NCBI RefSeq assembly: GCF_004348685.1
Contig: NZ_SMKO01000001.1
Coordinates: forward strand, 119,558-183,557
DNA length: 64,000 nt
Direction of reading: 5' to 3'
From: Nonomuraea deserti
Lineage (GTDB): Bacteria; Actinomycetota; Actinomycetes; Streptosporangiales; Streptosporangiaceae
The notes under the pieces are model-generated. The model was not told where the DNA came from. It saw only the letters and a list, made by a program, of their open reading frames with translations, and searched no databases. The position numbers and the translations under genes are program-made. Positions 1 to 7,570 of the stretch are shown one piece after another (position 1 is the first letter of the stretch; each line of letters opens with the position of its first letter).

Positions 1-525
1 CGCAAGGACCTCGATCGGGCGACGGTGCGGAAAATCATGGAGTCCGTACGGGAGAACAGCCTGCAGGGCATGGCCGAGATGCGGGCGATGATCGGGCTGC
101 TGCGGCACGAGGGCGATGATGCGGAGGAGGTGACCCGGCCGCGGCTGGCCGATGCGGAGAGCCTGGTCGACAGGGCCAGGCGGGCGGGCATGGAGGCGGA
201 GTTCCGGGTCGAGGGCGAGCCGCGCGAGGTGCCGGCGGCCGTCGATCTGGCCGGCTACCGCATCCTGCAGGAGGCGCTGACCAACGCGCTCAAGCACGGC
301 GACTCGCTGGTGGAGGTGGTCGTGTCCTACGGCCCCGAGCAGGTGACGTTGACGGTCGACAACCCGGTCCAGGGGAGCGACGCGCGGCTGCCGGGGGCCG
401 GGGCGGGGCTGATCGGGATGCGGGAGCGGGCGTCCCTGGTGGAGGGCTCCTTCGAGGCGGGTCCCCAGGGGGACGGATGGCGGGTGGCCGCGGTGCTCCC
501 CGCGGCTCCCGGTGAGAAGTCGTGA
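1..525 (+). CDS. NarL-type sensor histidine kinase, C-terminal part (5' end outside window)
   Basis: The reading frame is open from base 1, so the gene starts outside the window; 174 residues are visible. They include the tail of a HisKA_3 dimerisation helix (EMRAMIGLLR) and a HATPase_c domain with an N-box (EALTNALKHG) and a glycine-rich GLIGMRERA segment. The phosphoacceptor His is not in the window. It should autophosphorylate and pass phosphate to the response regulator that starts 28 bp downstream on the same strand. The HisKA_3/NarL class is clear; the stimulus cannot be judged because the sensor part is missing. Confidence 0.9.
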   Translation, partial: RKDLDRATVRKIMESVRENSLQGMAEMRAMIGLLRHEGDDAEEVTRPRLADAESLVDRARRAGMEAEFRVEGEPREVPAAVDLAGYRILQEALTNALKHGDSLVEVVVSYGPEQVTLTVDNPVQGSDARLPGAGAGLIGMRERASLVEGSFEAGPQGDGWRVAAVLPAAPGEKS

Positions 526-553
526 ATGAAGGTGACGTGGTGGAGGTGCATGG

Positions 554-1183
554 GTGAGCATCAGGGTGCTGGTGGCCGACGATCATGCGGCGGTCAGGGC
601 CGGGATCGTGCTGATCCTCGACGGCGTGGACGACATCGAGGTGGTCGGTGAGGCGGCCGACGGGGAGCAGGCCGTGGCGATGGCCAGGGAGTTGCGTCCG
701 CACGTGGTGTTGATGGACGTACGCATGCCCCGGCTCGACGGCATCTCCGCCGCCAGGGAACTGTCGGGGGTGTGTGATGTGCTGATCCTGACGACGTTCG
801 ATGTGGACGAGTACGTTTTCGGGGCGCTGCGGGCCGGGGCTGCCGGCTTCCTGCTGAAGAACACCGACGCCGATGCGCTGGTCGAGGCGGTCCGGCTGGT
901 GGCGCGGGGCGACGGGCTCATCTCGCCCGGTGTCACGCGGAGATTGATCGCCGCTTTCGCGGAGCAAGCGCCGCGCAGGGAGCCGCGTCCCGGCCCGGAG
1001 GGTCTGACGCCGCGGGAGCGGGAGGTGCTGGCCTGCATCGGGCGGGGCCTGTCCAACGCCGAGATCGCCAGAGAGCTCGACATGGCGGAGGCCACGACGA
1101 AGACGCACGTCAGCCGGGTGCTGAACAAACTGGGCCTGAAGAGTCGCGTGCAGGCGGCGATTTATTACTCAGAGGGGGCATAA
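554..1183 (+). CDS. NarL/FixJ-family response regulator
   Basis: This 209-residue DNA-binding response regulator has an N-terminal receiver domain with an acidic pair (D9, D10), phosphoacceptor Asp55 (MDVRMP) and the conserved Lys in LLKNTD. A linker leads to a LuxR-type helix-turn-helix (about residues 149-205; LTPREREVL, NAEIA, TKTHVSRVL). It starts at a GTG 28 bp after the kinase gene, so the two form one two-component operon. The targets may include the small membrane-protein genes just downstream, but that is only inferred from position. Confidence 0.92.
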   Translation: MSIRVLVADDHAAVRAGIVLILDGVDDIEVVGEAADGEQAVAMARELRPHVVLMDVRMPRLDGISAARELSGVCDVLILTTFDVDEYVFGALRAGAAGFLLKNTDADALVEAVRLVARGDGLISPGVTRRLIAAFAEQAPRREPRPGPEGLTPREREVLACIGRGLSNAEIARELDMAEATTKTHVSRVLNKLGLKSRVQAAIYYSEGA

Positions 1184-1190
1184 AGCGTGG

Positions 1191-1559
1191 ATGACCACGC
1201 CTCCGCCGACCGGGCCGCCGACCGGGCCGCCCTCCGGGCCGCCGTCTGGGCCGCCGTCCGGGCCGCCGCCTCCTCGCCGGACCGGGCTGGTCGTGGGGCT
1301 GGCGTTCGCCGGGGTGTTCGGCTATCTGCTCGTCAACGTGGCCGTGGGGTTGGTCGCCGTGTCCGTGGGGTCGACGGCGGCCTTCGGGGTCGCGGCGGGA
1401 GTCCTTGCGGTGGTGGGTCTCGGGCTGGGCACCGCATTCGTGCTGCTGCGCAAGCCGTGGTCGCGAGGGCTGGGGCTGGGGTTGATGATCGGGTGGGCGC
1501 TGGCGTCGATCGTGTCGGCCGGTTACTGTACGGGGCTCAATCCCGAGTTGTACGCGTAG
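1191..1559 (+). CDS. Small proline-rich membrane protein (paralog 1)
   Basis: This 122-residue protein has a Pro/Gly-rich N-terminus (repeated GPPSGPP units, about residues 5-28), presumably cytoplasmic, then three to four hydrophobic segments. The C-terminus (GLGLMIGWALASI, CTGLNPELYA) is nearly the same as that of the next gene, so the two are tandem duplicates. It begins 7 bp after the response regulator, behind a GAGGGGG stretch. I do not recognise a named family. The layout (Pro-rich tail plus small helical core) resembles many uncharacterised actinobacterial membrane proteins. Confidence 0.75.
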   Translation: MTTPPPTGPPTGPPSGPPSGPPSGPPPPRRTGLVVGLAFAGVFGYLLVNVAVGLVAVSVGSTAAFGVAAGVLAVVGLGLGTAFVLLRKPWSRGLGLGLMIGWALASIVSAGYCTGLNPELYA

Positions 1560-1590
1560 GCGGCGCCTGTTGGCCAATGTCAACCGGTTC

Positions 1591-1615
1591 CTCCTAGTCT
1601 GATCCCGACTAGGAG
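1591..1615 (+). promoter_or_regulatory. Inverted repeat overlapping a Shine-Dalgarno sequence
   Basis: CTCCTAGTC and GACTAGGAG form a perfect 9-bp inverted repeat with a 7-nt loop. The right arm contains most of the AGGAGG ribosome-binding site (1611-1616) of the gene at 1626. A folded mRNA would hide that site. It could equally be an operator or a weak terminator for the upstream gene; there is no T-run. Confidence 0.55.
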
Positions 1616-1625
1616 GTGAGCGTCA

Positions 1626-2240
1626 GTGGGGACGCCGGGTGATGAGGGGCCGGAGCAGGGGTGGGTACCACCGCAGGGGCCTCCGTCTCAGGGGCCTCCA
1701 TCTGAGGGGTCTTCGCCTCAAGGGCCAACCTCTCATGGGCCTCCGCCCCAAGGACCTCCCTCTCAAGGGAGCCCGTCCCAAGGGCCACCGCCGTACGGAT
1801 CGTCGCCATACGGACCACCGCCTGAAGGCCCACCCCAAGGCCCACCTCAAGGCTCGTACCAAGGGCCGCCCCAAGGACAACCGCCCTACCAGCACCTCCC
1901 GTACGGCCCTCCGCCGCCGCCCCCGTCGGGAGGCGCCTCCGCCGGTGTGCTGATCGCGTTCATGTTCGTCGGCCTGACCGTCTACAGCGTCATCAACGCG
2001 GTCCTCGGGTTCGCCGTCTTCTTGGCCGCCATGGAAGCCGACGGTGGCTCCACCCCGTACGTGATCGTCGGCGCGGCCGTGCTCGCCCTGGTCGGATTGG
2101 GTGCGGGCATCGGGTTGTGCCTGGTCCGCGGCAAGGTCTGGGCGAGAGGCACCGGCCTCGGGCTGATGATCGGGTGGGCGCTCTGGTCGATCCTGACCGC
2201 CGGCATCTGCACGGGGCTCAACCCCAGCGTGTACGGCTGA
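1626..2240 (+). CDS. Proline-rich membrane protein (paralog 2)
   Basis: This 204-residue protein has a GTG start placed by the AGGAGG 9 bp upstream. The first ~105 residues are low-complexity Pro/Gly/Gln/Ser (repeated GPPSQGPP-like units), then three to four membrane segments. Its last ~35 residues match the preceding protein (GLMIGWALWSI, CTGLNPSVYG). The longer Pro-rich arm is the main difference between the duplicates and may be a binding or spacer region. No enzymatic motif is seen. It ends 3 bp before the Lgt-like gene, so it may be cotranscribed with the lipid-modification-like operon. Confidence 0.75.
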   Translation: MGTPGDEGPEQGWVPPQGPPSQGPPSEGSSPQGPTSHGPPPQGPPSQGSPSQGPPPYGSSPYGPPPEGPPQGPPQGSYQGPPQGQPPYQHLPYGPPPPPPSGGASAGVLIAFMFVGLTVYSVINAVLGFAVFLAAMEADGGSTPYVIVGAAVLALVGLGAGIGLCLVRGKVWARGTGLGLMIGWALWSILTAGICTGLNPSVYG

Positions 2241-2243
2241 AGC

Positions 2244-2975
2244 ATGCCTTATCACGAGATCTTCGTCGGCCTCGGCGTCCTGGTGGCCTCCGCGGTCTTC
2301 GTGTGGGAGGCGAGAAGGCGTGGGGCGTTCAACGAGCAGTCGTTGATCGCTGTCGCCGGGGCTCTGGTGGGCGGCGCCATCGGGATGCGCCTGGCGGGCT
2401 GGCTGGAGACGCTCGACCTCGAGGACCTCTGGCTGTACGGTTCCCGCAGCGTTCTCGGCGGCCTGACGGGCGCGTACGTGGGCGTCCTGGTGGCCAAGAA
2501 GCTCATCGGTTACAAGGAGCGCACCGGTGACCTGTTCGCCCCGGCGGTGGCGCTGGGGATGGCGGTCGGTCGGATCGGCTGTCATCTGACGGAGGCTCCG
2601 GGCCGGCCGACCGATCTGCCGTGGGGCGTGCACGCCCCGCCGACCACCCCTGAGTGTCCCGGCTGTCTCACCGGCCAGGCGATGCACCCGTCGTTCGTCT
2701 ACGAGATCGTCTTCCAGCTCGCCGCGTTCGCCGTGCTGCTCTGGGCCCGCAGGCGGCTGGCCCGGCCGGGGGAGTTGTTCACCCTCTACGTCGCCGCGTA
2801 CGCCGTCTTCCGTTTCCTCGTCGAGTTCACCAGGGCCAACGAGACGGTCTGGCTGGATCTGACCAGGCCGCAGTGGTTCCTGGTCCCGGGCGTGCTGCTG
2901 TTGTCCCTCAGGCTCGGGTACGGCTGGCGGCGCGGCTACTACGATTCCCTCTTCGAACGGAAGGTCCTGCCATGA
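2244..2975 (+). CDS. Lgt-family (prolipoprotein diacylglyceryl transferase-like) membrane protein, atypical
   Basis: This 243-residue polytopic membrane protein has Lgt-family signatures: GRIG (Arg110), TDLPWGV, MHPSFVYE and FRFLVEFTR. Canonical Lgt moves diacylglycerol from phosphatidylglycerol to the lipobox Cys of preprolipoproteins. Two Lgt hallmarks are changed here. The His of the HGG motif is Leu71 (LGGLTG), and the Asn after GRxG is Cys113. The protein may therefore bind or modify glycerolipids in another way. Its stop overlaps the start of the radical SAM gene (ATGA), which points to a joint function. The family call is firm; canonical Lgt activity is doubtful. Confidence 0.8.
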   Translation: MPYHEIFVGLGVLVASAVFVWEARRRGAFNEQSLIAVAGALVGGAIGMRLAGWLETLDLEDLWLYGSRSVLGGLTGAYVGVLVAKKLIGYKERTGDLFAPAVALGMAVGRIGCHLTEAPGRPTDLPWGVHAPPTTPECPGCLTGQAMHPSFVYEIVFQLAAFAVLLWARRRLARPGELFTLYVAAYAVFRFLVEFTRANETVWLDLTRPQWFLVPGVLLLSLRLGYGWRRGYYDSLFERKVLP

Positions 2976-4516
2976 GCACAGGGATGGGGCTGCGGGGCGA
3001 CCGCATTCTCAGGTACGTCAATGCGTTCTGCCCGAGTTGTCACGGCCGCGACCTCGATCGGGTGGAGCGGCTGAGCGGCTATCTGGCCGAGCGTGACGGC
3101 AAGGTCTGGCTGGAACGCGGATGCCGCGAACACGGATTTATCCGGACTCTGTACGACGAAGACCCGGAAATCTTGGCGTACCTCGAAGAATGGACCGCTC
3201 CCACCAAGCAGCACATGCCGGATGTGTCGGGGAACTTTCGTCAGGTCCCCGAGGCGTACCTCCACGGCCTCCCCGAGATGCAGACCCAGCACACCTGCAT
3301 CCTCCTCGAAGACATCGCGGAAGCCTGCAACCTGCGCTGTCCCACCTGCTTCGCCGACAGCTCGCCCGACCTGACCGGCATCGTCCCCGTCCCCGACATC
3401 CTCGCGAACGTCGACCAGCGCCTCGGGCGCGAGAACGGCAAGCTCGACGTCCTCATGCTGAGCGGCGGCGAGCCGACCCTCCACCCCGAGCTCGGCACCC
3501 TCCTGGCCGAGCTGGTCGACCGCCCGGTCACCCGCATCCTGATCAACACCAACGGCGTCCTCGTCGCCAGGGACGACGCCCTGCTCGACCTGCTCGCCGA
3601 GCACAGGGAGCGCGTCGAGGTCTACCTCCAGTACGACGGCTCGGCCGAGGCCTCGAAACACCACAGGGGCGGCGACCTCACCCGCATCAAGGCGCAGGCC
3701 CTCCAGCGCCTGTCCGAACGCGAGATCTTCACCACCCTCGTCATGACGGCCGCGCTCGGCGTCAACGACGGCGAGATCGGCGACGTCGTACGCCTGGCCC
3801 TCGACACCCCGTACGTCGGAGGCGTGTCACTGCAGCCCCAGTTCGGCTCCGGCAGGTCGGGCACCATCGACCCGGACGACCGGCTCACCCACACCGGCGT
3901 GCTCAGCCGCCTGGGCCCGCAGACCGGCGGCCTGGTCACCTGGCGCGACCTGACCGCGCTGCCCTGTTCACACCCGCACTGCTGCTCGGTCGGCTACCTC
4001 ATCCGCGACGACGCCCGCGAGTGGCGCTCGCTGACGGCGCTGATGGGTCACGACCGGCTCAAGGAGAACCTCGGCCTGGTCTCCAACCGCATCGCCGACA
4101 CCGAGATCCCGCGCGAGCTGCGGCTGGCCGTACAGGAGTCCCTGCTCGGACTGCTGTCGGAGCAGTCGTCGCTCTCGCACCCGCAGATCGGCGACCTGTG
4201 GCGCGACATCTGCGAGAACTGCGACCTCGGCGTCTCCACCCTCCTCACCCTGGCGTCGTCGGCACTGCCGGGCCGGCGCAGGAAGTTGCGCAGGATGATG
4301 GGGGAGCGGATCGTGCGCATCACCGTCAAACCGTTCATGGACATCTCGACCATGATCGAGGAGCGGCTCACGCAGTGCTGCGTGCACGTGGGGACGCGTG
4401 CCGAGCAGGACCAGTGCGCGCCGTTCTGCGCCGTGCAGGCCTGGCCGCAGTTGTCGCGGCAGCGGTTGTCCGCGGTGGCCGCGCGGCCCAGCGTCCCGTT
4501 CGAGGTGGTGTCGTGA
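2972..4516 (+). CDS. Radical SAM enzyme of the COG1964 / tetraether-synthase-like group
   Basis: This protein has 514 residues; the start is the ATG overlapping the previous stop. An N-terminal metal-binding motif (C20-x2-C23 ... C51-x2-H54) precedes a radical SAM CX3CX2C motif at C119/C123/C126 (CNLRCPTC), then an SAM-binding GGEPTLHP stretch. The C-terminal half is Cys-rich (HPHCCS, CENC, QCC, QCAPFC), as expected for auxiliary Fe-S clusters. This layout matches the COG1964 group that includes archaeal MJ0619/Tes, which joins lipid chains by C-C coupling. Pairing with an Lgt-like protein supports a lipid substrate, but the reaction is inferred. Alternative: a radical SAM methylase. Confidence 0.75.
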   Translation: MSTGMGLRGDRILRYVNAFCPSCHGRDLDRVERLSGYLAERDGKVWLERGCREHGFIRTLYDEDPEILAYLEEWTAPTKQHMPDVSGNFRQVPEAYLHGLPEMQTQHTCILLEDIAEACNLRCPTCFADSSPDLTGIVPVPDILANVDQRLGRENGKLDVLMLSGGEPTLHPELGTLLAELVDRPVTRILINTNGVLVARDDALLDLLAEHRERVEVYLQYDGSAEASKHHRGGDLTRIKAQALQRLSEREIFTTLVMTAALGVNDGEIGDVVRLALDTPYVGGVSLQPQFGSGRSGTIDPDDRLTHTGVLSRLGPQTGGLVTWRDLTALPCSHPHCCSVGYLIRDDAREWRSLTALMGHDRLKENLGLVSNRIADTEIPRELRLAVQESLLGLLSEQSSLSHPQIGDLWRDICENCDLGVSTLLTLASSALPGRRRKLRRMMGERIVRITVKPFMDISTMIEERLTQCCVHVGTRAEQDQCAPFCAVQAWPQLSRQRLSAVAARPSVPFEVVS

Positions 4517-4749
4517 ACAAGGAGCCGTACGATCCGCTGCGGTTGTGCGTGTACGCGACCGTGGCGCTGCTGGCCTGGCTGCTCGGGCCGTGGGCGGTGC
4601 TCGGGTTCGCGGTGCTGGGGTTCGCCGGTTACTGGAGGGCGCGGCGAGCCGGGCTGACCCGGAGCAAGTGCCTGCTCAGGGACACCCGGCTCGTGCTGGC
4701 CTACCTCGCCCTCATCGGCGTGGCGGCACTCGCGGCGATCATCCTCTGA
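4513..4749 (+). CDS. Small membrane protein in the Lgt-like/radical SAM operon
   Basis: This 78-residue protein has a GTG start overlapping the stop of the radical SAM gene by 4 bp. It has two or three hydrophobic segments (about residues 12-38 and 57-78) separated by a basic loop (RARRAGLTRSKC). There is no recognised family. The overlap implies translational coupling, so it is probably a membrane partner or anchor of the radical SAM enzyme. It ends 2 bp before the convergent MaoC gene. Confidence 0.7.
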   Translation: MNKEPYDPLRLCVYATVALLAWLLGPWAVLGFAVLGFAGYWRARRAGLTRSKCLLRDTRLVLAYLALIGVAALAAIIL

Positions 4750-4751
4750 CG

Positions 4752-5210
4752 CTATTGGGCGGGTACGTACAGGCTGAGGGTCTCGGCGACGCAGGCCGGG
4801 CGCTTCTCGCCCTCGATCTCGATCGTCATCTTCAGGTTGGACAGGTAGCCGGCCGGCGTGCCCTTGACGTCGGTGAGCTCGCCGGTGGCCCTGATGCGCG
4901 CGCCGACGAGCACCGGCCTGGGGAAGCGGACCTTGTTGAGGCCGTAGTTGACGCCCATGGCGATGCCCTCGACCTTGACCATCTCGAACATGAACGACGG
5001 GAGCAGCGACAGGCTCAGGTAGCCGTGGGCGATCGTGCCGCCGAACGGGCCCTCCTTGGCGCGCTCCACGTCCACGTGGATCCACTGGTGGTCATGGGTG
5101 GCGTCGGCGAAGAGGTTGACCTGGTCCTGGGTCACCGTCTGCCACTCGGTCGGGCCGAAGGTCTCGCCGACGGCCGCCTTGAGCTCCTGTACATTCGCGA
5201 AGGTCCGCAT
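4752..5210 (-). CDS. MaoC-family (R)-enoyl-CoA hydratase-like protein
   Basis: This 152-residue protein has a single hot-dog fold with the hydratase signature: an Asp-His pair within DATHDHQWIHVD and a downstream AHGYLSLSLLP. It likely hydrates trans-2-enoyl-CoA in fatty-acid or polyester metabolism. The start is the ATG giving MRTFANVQ. A longer frame reaches 5306, but its extra N-terminus lacks family features. It faces the lipid-related operon convergently. It could be a hydratase-like protein of other specificity. Confidence 0.88.
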   Translation of the reverse strand: MRTFANVQELKAAVGETFGPTEWQTVTQDQVNLFADATHDHQWIHVDVERAKEGPFGGTIAHGYLSLSLLPSFMFEMVKVEGIAMGVNYGLNKVRFPRPVLVGARIRATGELTDVKGTPAGYLSNLKMTIEIEGEKRPACVAETLSLYVPAQ

Positions 5211-5349
5211 GGTCCCGAACGCTATTGCGCGGGTGGCGCGGCTGCCAAGTTCGCCGCCTTCAGCGGGACACGTCGAGCTGTTGCGAAGATCTTTACTCGA
5301 AACCATCGCATAGATGTTCGAGTCCGCGCTACAGTCTTAGGTACCGCAA

Positions 5350-5365
5350 TCGAACAAGGGTTCGG
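5350..5365. promoter_or_regulatory. LexA/SOS-box-like palindrome
   Basis: TCGAACAAGGGTTCGG contains CGAAC-N4-GTTCG, a perfect match to the core of actinobacterial LexA boxes. It lies in the divergent space between the MaoC gene and the ATPase gene. A second, looser repeat (ACTCGAA ... TTCGAGT, 5295-5323) is nearby. The regulator is inferred from motif only. Confidence 0.5.
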
Positions 5366-5484
5366 CCTGGTGAGAGGGGGTGTGTCCGATGACGGTGCTC
5401 GCGCTGGCCCCTGTCCGGACACGCCGTAGCACTTTCTTCCCAAATCTAAGACGGCCGCTATATCCGGCAATAGAGTCCGAGAGC

Positions 5485-6666
5485 GTGGACCCTGTGCGCA
5501 ACCCCTATGCCCCCGGCGCCGGGCAGCGTCCGCCGGAGCTCGCCGGGCGCGATCGAGAGCTGCAGCAGTTCGAGGTCGTGCTGGAGCGAGTCGCCCGTGG
5601 GCGGCCCGAGCGCAGCATGGTCGTCACCGGCCTGCGGGGGGTCGGCAAGACCGTTCTGCTCAACACGTTCAAGTCCATGGCCATGCAGCGGTTGTGGGGC
5701 ACGGGCAAGATCGAGGCCCGGCCCGACCAGTCGATCAGGCGGCCGGTCGCGGCCGCCCTGCACATGGCGATCCGCGAGCTGGCTCCGCGTCACCGCGCGC
5801 CCGAGCGCATCGAGGAGTTCCTCGGGGTGCTCAAGGCGTTCGCCATGCGCGATCCGGCCGCGGCCAAAGGCACCTCTCACTGGTCGCCCGGCATCGAGGT
5901 GCCCGCCAGCCGCGGGCGCGCCGACTCCGGCGACCTGGAGATCGACCTCACCGAGCTGTTCGTCGACGCCGCCGGCGTGGCCACCGACCTGGCGGTGGGC
6001 ATCGCGCTGTTCATCGACGAGATGCAGGACGTGCAGCCCGCCGACGTCTCCGCGCTCTGCGCCGCCTGCCACGAGCTGTCGCAGTCGGGCGGGCCGCTGA
6101 TCGTGGTGGGCGCCGGGCTGCCGCACCTGCCGAGCGTGCTGTCGGCCAGCAAGAGCTATTCCGAGCGGCTCTTCCGCTACGCGCGCATCGACAAGCTCGA
6201 CCGCGACGCCGCCGACATGGCGCTGATCCTGCCGGCGCGCGAGGAAGAGGTGGAGTTCACCCAGGAGGCGCTCGACGCCCTCTACGAAGCCGCCGACGGT
6301 TATCCCTACTTCGTCCAGGCCTACGGCAAGGTCGCCTGGGATCTCGCGCCGCGCAGCCCGATCACCATCGAAGACGTCAAGGTCTCCGCTCCGGAGGCCG
6401 AGGAGGAGCTCGCCGTCGGGTTCTTCGGCAGCCGCTACGAGCGGGCCACCCCGGCCGAGCGCGACTACATGCACGCCATGGCGCAGATCGGCGACGAGCC
6501 GGTCGCGACCGCCGAGGTGGCCGACGCCCTCGGGCGCAAGCCGTCCAGCCTCTCGCCCGCCCGCGACAGCCTCATCAAGAAAGGGCTCATCTACAGCGCC
6601 GAGCGCGGCCTGATCGCGTTCACGGTGCCGCACTTCGGGAAGTACCTGCGCGCTCAGCCCGTCTGA
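5485..6666 (+). CDS. AAA/Orc1-like ATPase with C-terminal winged helix
   Basis: This 393-residue protein has a Walker A (GLRGVGKT, about residues 49-56) and Walker B (IALFIDEMQD, about 174-183), then a C-terminal helix-turn-helix-like region (TAEVADALGRKPSSL ... GLIAFTVPHFG). The family is widespread in actinomycetes and mostly uncharacterised. I chose the GTG at 5485 because upstream codons (CCA, AAT, CTA, AGA, ATA) are unlike coding DNA here and TAGAGT at 5471 could be a -10, giving a near-leaderless message. An ATG at 5389 with a GAGGGGG site upstream is the alternative. A strong hairpin follows the stop. Confidence 0.8.
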   Translation: MDPVRNPYAPGAGQRPPELAGRDRELQQFEVVLERVARGRPERSMVVTGLRGVGKTVLLNTFKSMAMQRLWGTGKIEARPDQSIRRPVAAALHMAIRELAPRHRAPERIEEFLGVLKAFAMRDPAAAKGTSHWSPGIEVPASRGRADSGDLEIDLTELFVDAAGVATDLAVGIALFIDEMQDVQPADVSALCAACHELSQSGGPLIVVGAGLPHLPSVLSASKSYSERLFRYARIDKLDRDAADMALILPAREEEVEFTQEALDALYEAADGYPYFVQAYGKVAWDLAPRSPITIEDVKVSAPEAEEELAVGFFGSRYERATPAERDYMHAMAQIGDEPVATAEVADALGRKPSSLSPARDSLIKKGLIYSAERGLIAFTVPHFGKYLRAQPV

Positions 6667-6681
6667 GCGGCGCCCCTAGAC

Positions 6682-6725
6682 CTCTATTGGGCTGTCTAGT
6701 GGGGAAGCTAGACAGCCCAATAGAG
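6682..6725. terminator. 18-bp perfect hairpin between convergent genes
   Basis: CTCTATTGGGCTGTCTAG (6682-6699) and its exact complement (6708-6725) are separated by 8 nt. It sits 15 bp after the ATPase stop and before the end of the minus-strand MauE-like gene, so it can act in both directions. A second 10-bp repeat (6729-6738/6771-6780) follows and includes the MauE-like stop codon. Confidence 0.7.
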
Positions 6726-6769
6726 CTATATCGGCCTGCCTGTCGAGCGGAATCTAATGGTTTCTAGCG

Positions 6770-7570
6770 TCAGGCCGATACTGGCGTATATTCCGTCAGA
6801 GACTCGCTGCCCTCCGAGCCGACCACGGCCATCCGCACCGCCGGGCGCCGGCCGCTGAGATAGACGGCGAAGACGACGTCGTCGTGGTCGTGGTTCTGGA
6901 AGGCGAAGAAACGCCAGCACAGCTCGCGCCAGCTGTCGTACGGCTCGAGCGACGTGAGCCCCTCCCGGTGGGCGCGCCAGGCGCCACTCGACCTGAGCCG
7001 GGCCAGCGTCGCCGACTCCGACGGGCCGCGCCGCTGCTCGCACGGGGCACGGAAGCGGGCGCGTTCGATCAGCTCGGCGGTCTCCGGCGACAACACGAGC
7101 AGCAGGGCCACCCCCGCGGCCGTGAGCCACGACGGGTGCAACACGGCCACCCACCCGGGCACCGGCGCCAGCACCGACATCCCGGCCATCCCGGTCAACA
7201 CCACGGTCCGGCCGATCGAACGCACCCCGACCGGCGCCGAGCTCACCTCGCCGAAGCAGCCGCACCCCGCGTCCGGCCGCCGCCTGCGCAACTCCAGCAG
7301 CACGTACGTGGACATCGCGAAGAAGGCGACCGTTGCCCACCTGAAGATCGCATGGCCGGTCGCCAGCAGACCCGCGGCCAGCACCAGCTCGCCGGCCGCG
7401 CACACCAGCAGCGCCGGAACCCGCAAACGCCCCGGCACCAGGACCGCCGGCCCCAGCCTGGACAGCGCGCCCGGCTCACCCCCCGAGCGCACCGTGATCA
7501 CCTTGGCCATGGTGCCCAGGACGAGCAGCACGACCAGCAGCGGGAGCTGCGATTCCCACACGTGCGTCAC
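6770..7570 (-). CDS. MauE/DoxX-like membrane protein
   Basis: This 266-residue protein has four to five membrane segments in the first ~165 residues and a CGCFGE motif characteristic of MauE-type proteins, which pair with thiol-redox partners. A hydrophilic C-terminal domain of ~100 residues (ELCWRFFAFQNHDHDDVVFAVYL) is extra to the core family. The start is the GTG overlapping the upstream stop (GTGA). Coupling to a Cys-rich partner suggests a role in disulfide or redox handling at the membrane. The function is inferred. Confidence 0.75.
   Translation of the reverse strand: MTHVWESQLPLLVVLLVLGTMAKVITVRSGGEPGALSRLGPAVLVPGRLRVPALLVCAAGELVLAAGLLATGHAIFRWATVAFFAMSTYVLLELRRRRPDAGCGCFGEVSSAPVGVRSIGRTVVLTGMAGMSVLAPVPGWVAVLHPSWLTAAGVALLLVLSPETAELIERARFRAPCEQRRGPSESATLARLRSSGAWRAHREGLTSLEPYDSWRELCWRFFAFQNHDHDDVVFAVYLSGRRPAVRMAVVGSEGSESLTEYTPVSA

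Noticed and set aside
2244..2975. Simple annotation as canonical lgt
   Set aside because: The HGG His and the GRxG-following Asn are missing, and the gene is bound to a radical SAM operon rather than lipoprotein genes.
3121..4749. A 542-residue open frame overlapping the radical SAM gene
   Set aside because: It is very Arg/Pro-rich and has no motif; only its last 78 residues, in the frame of the small membrane protein, are convincing.
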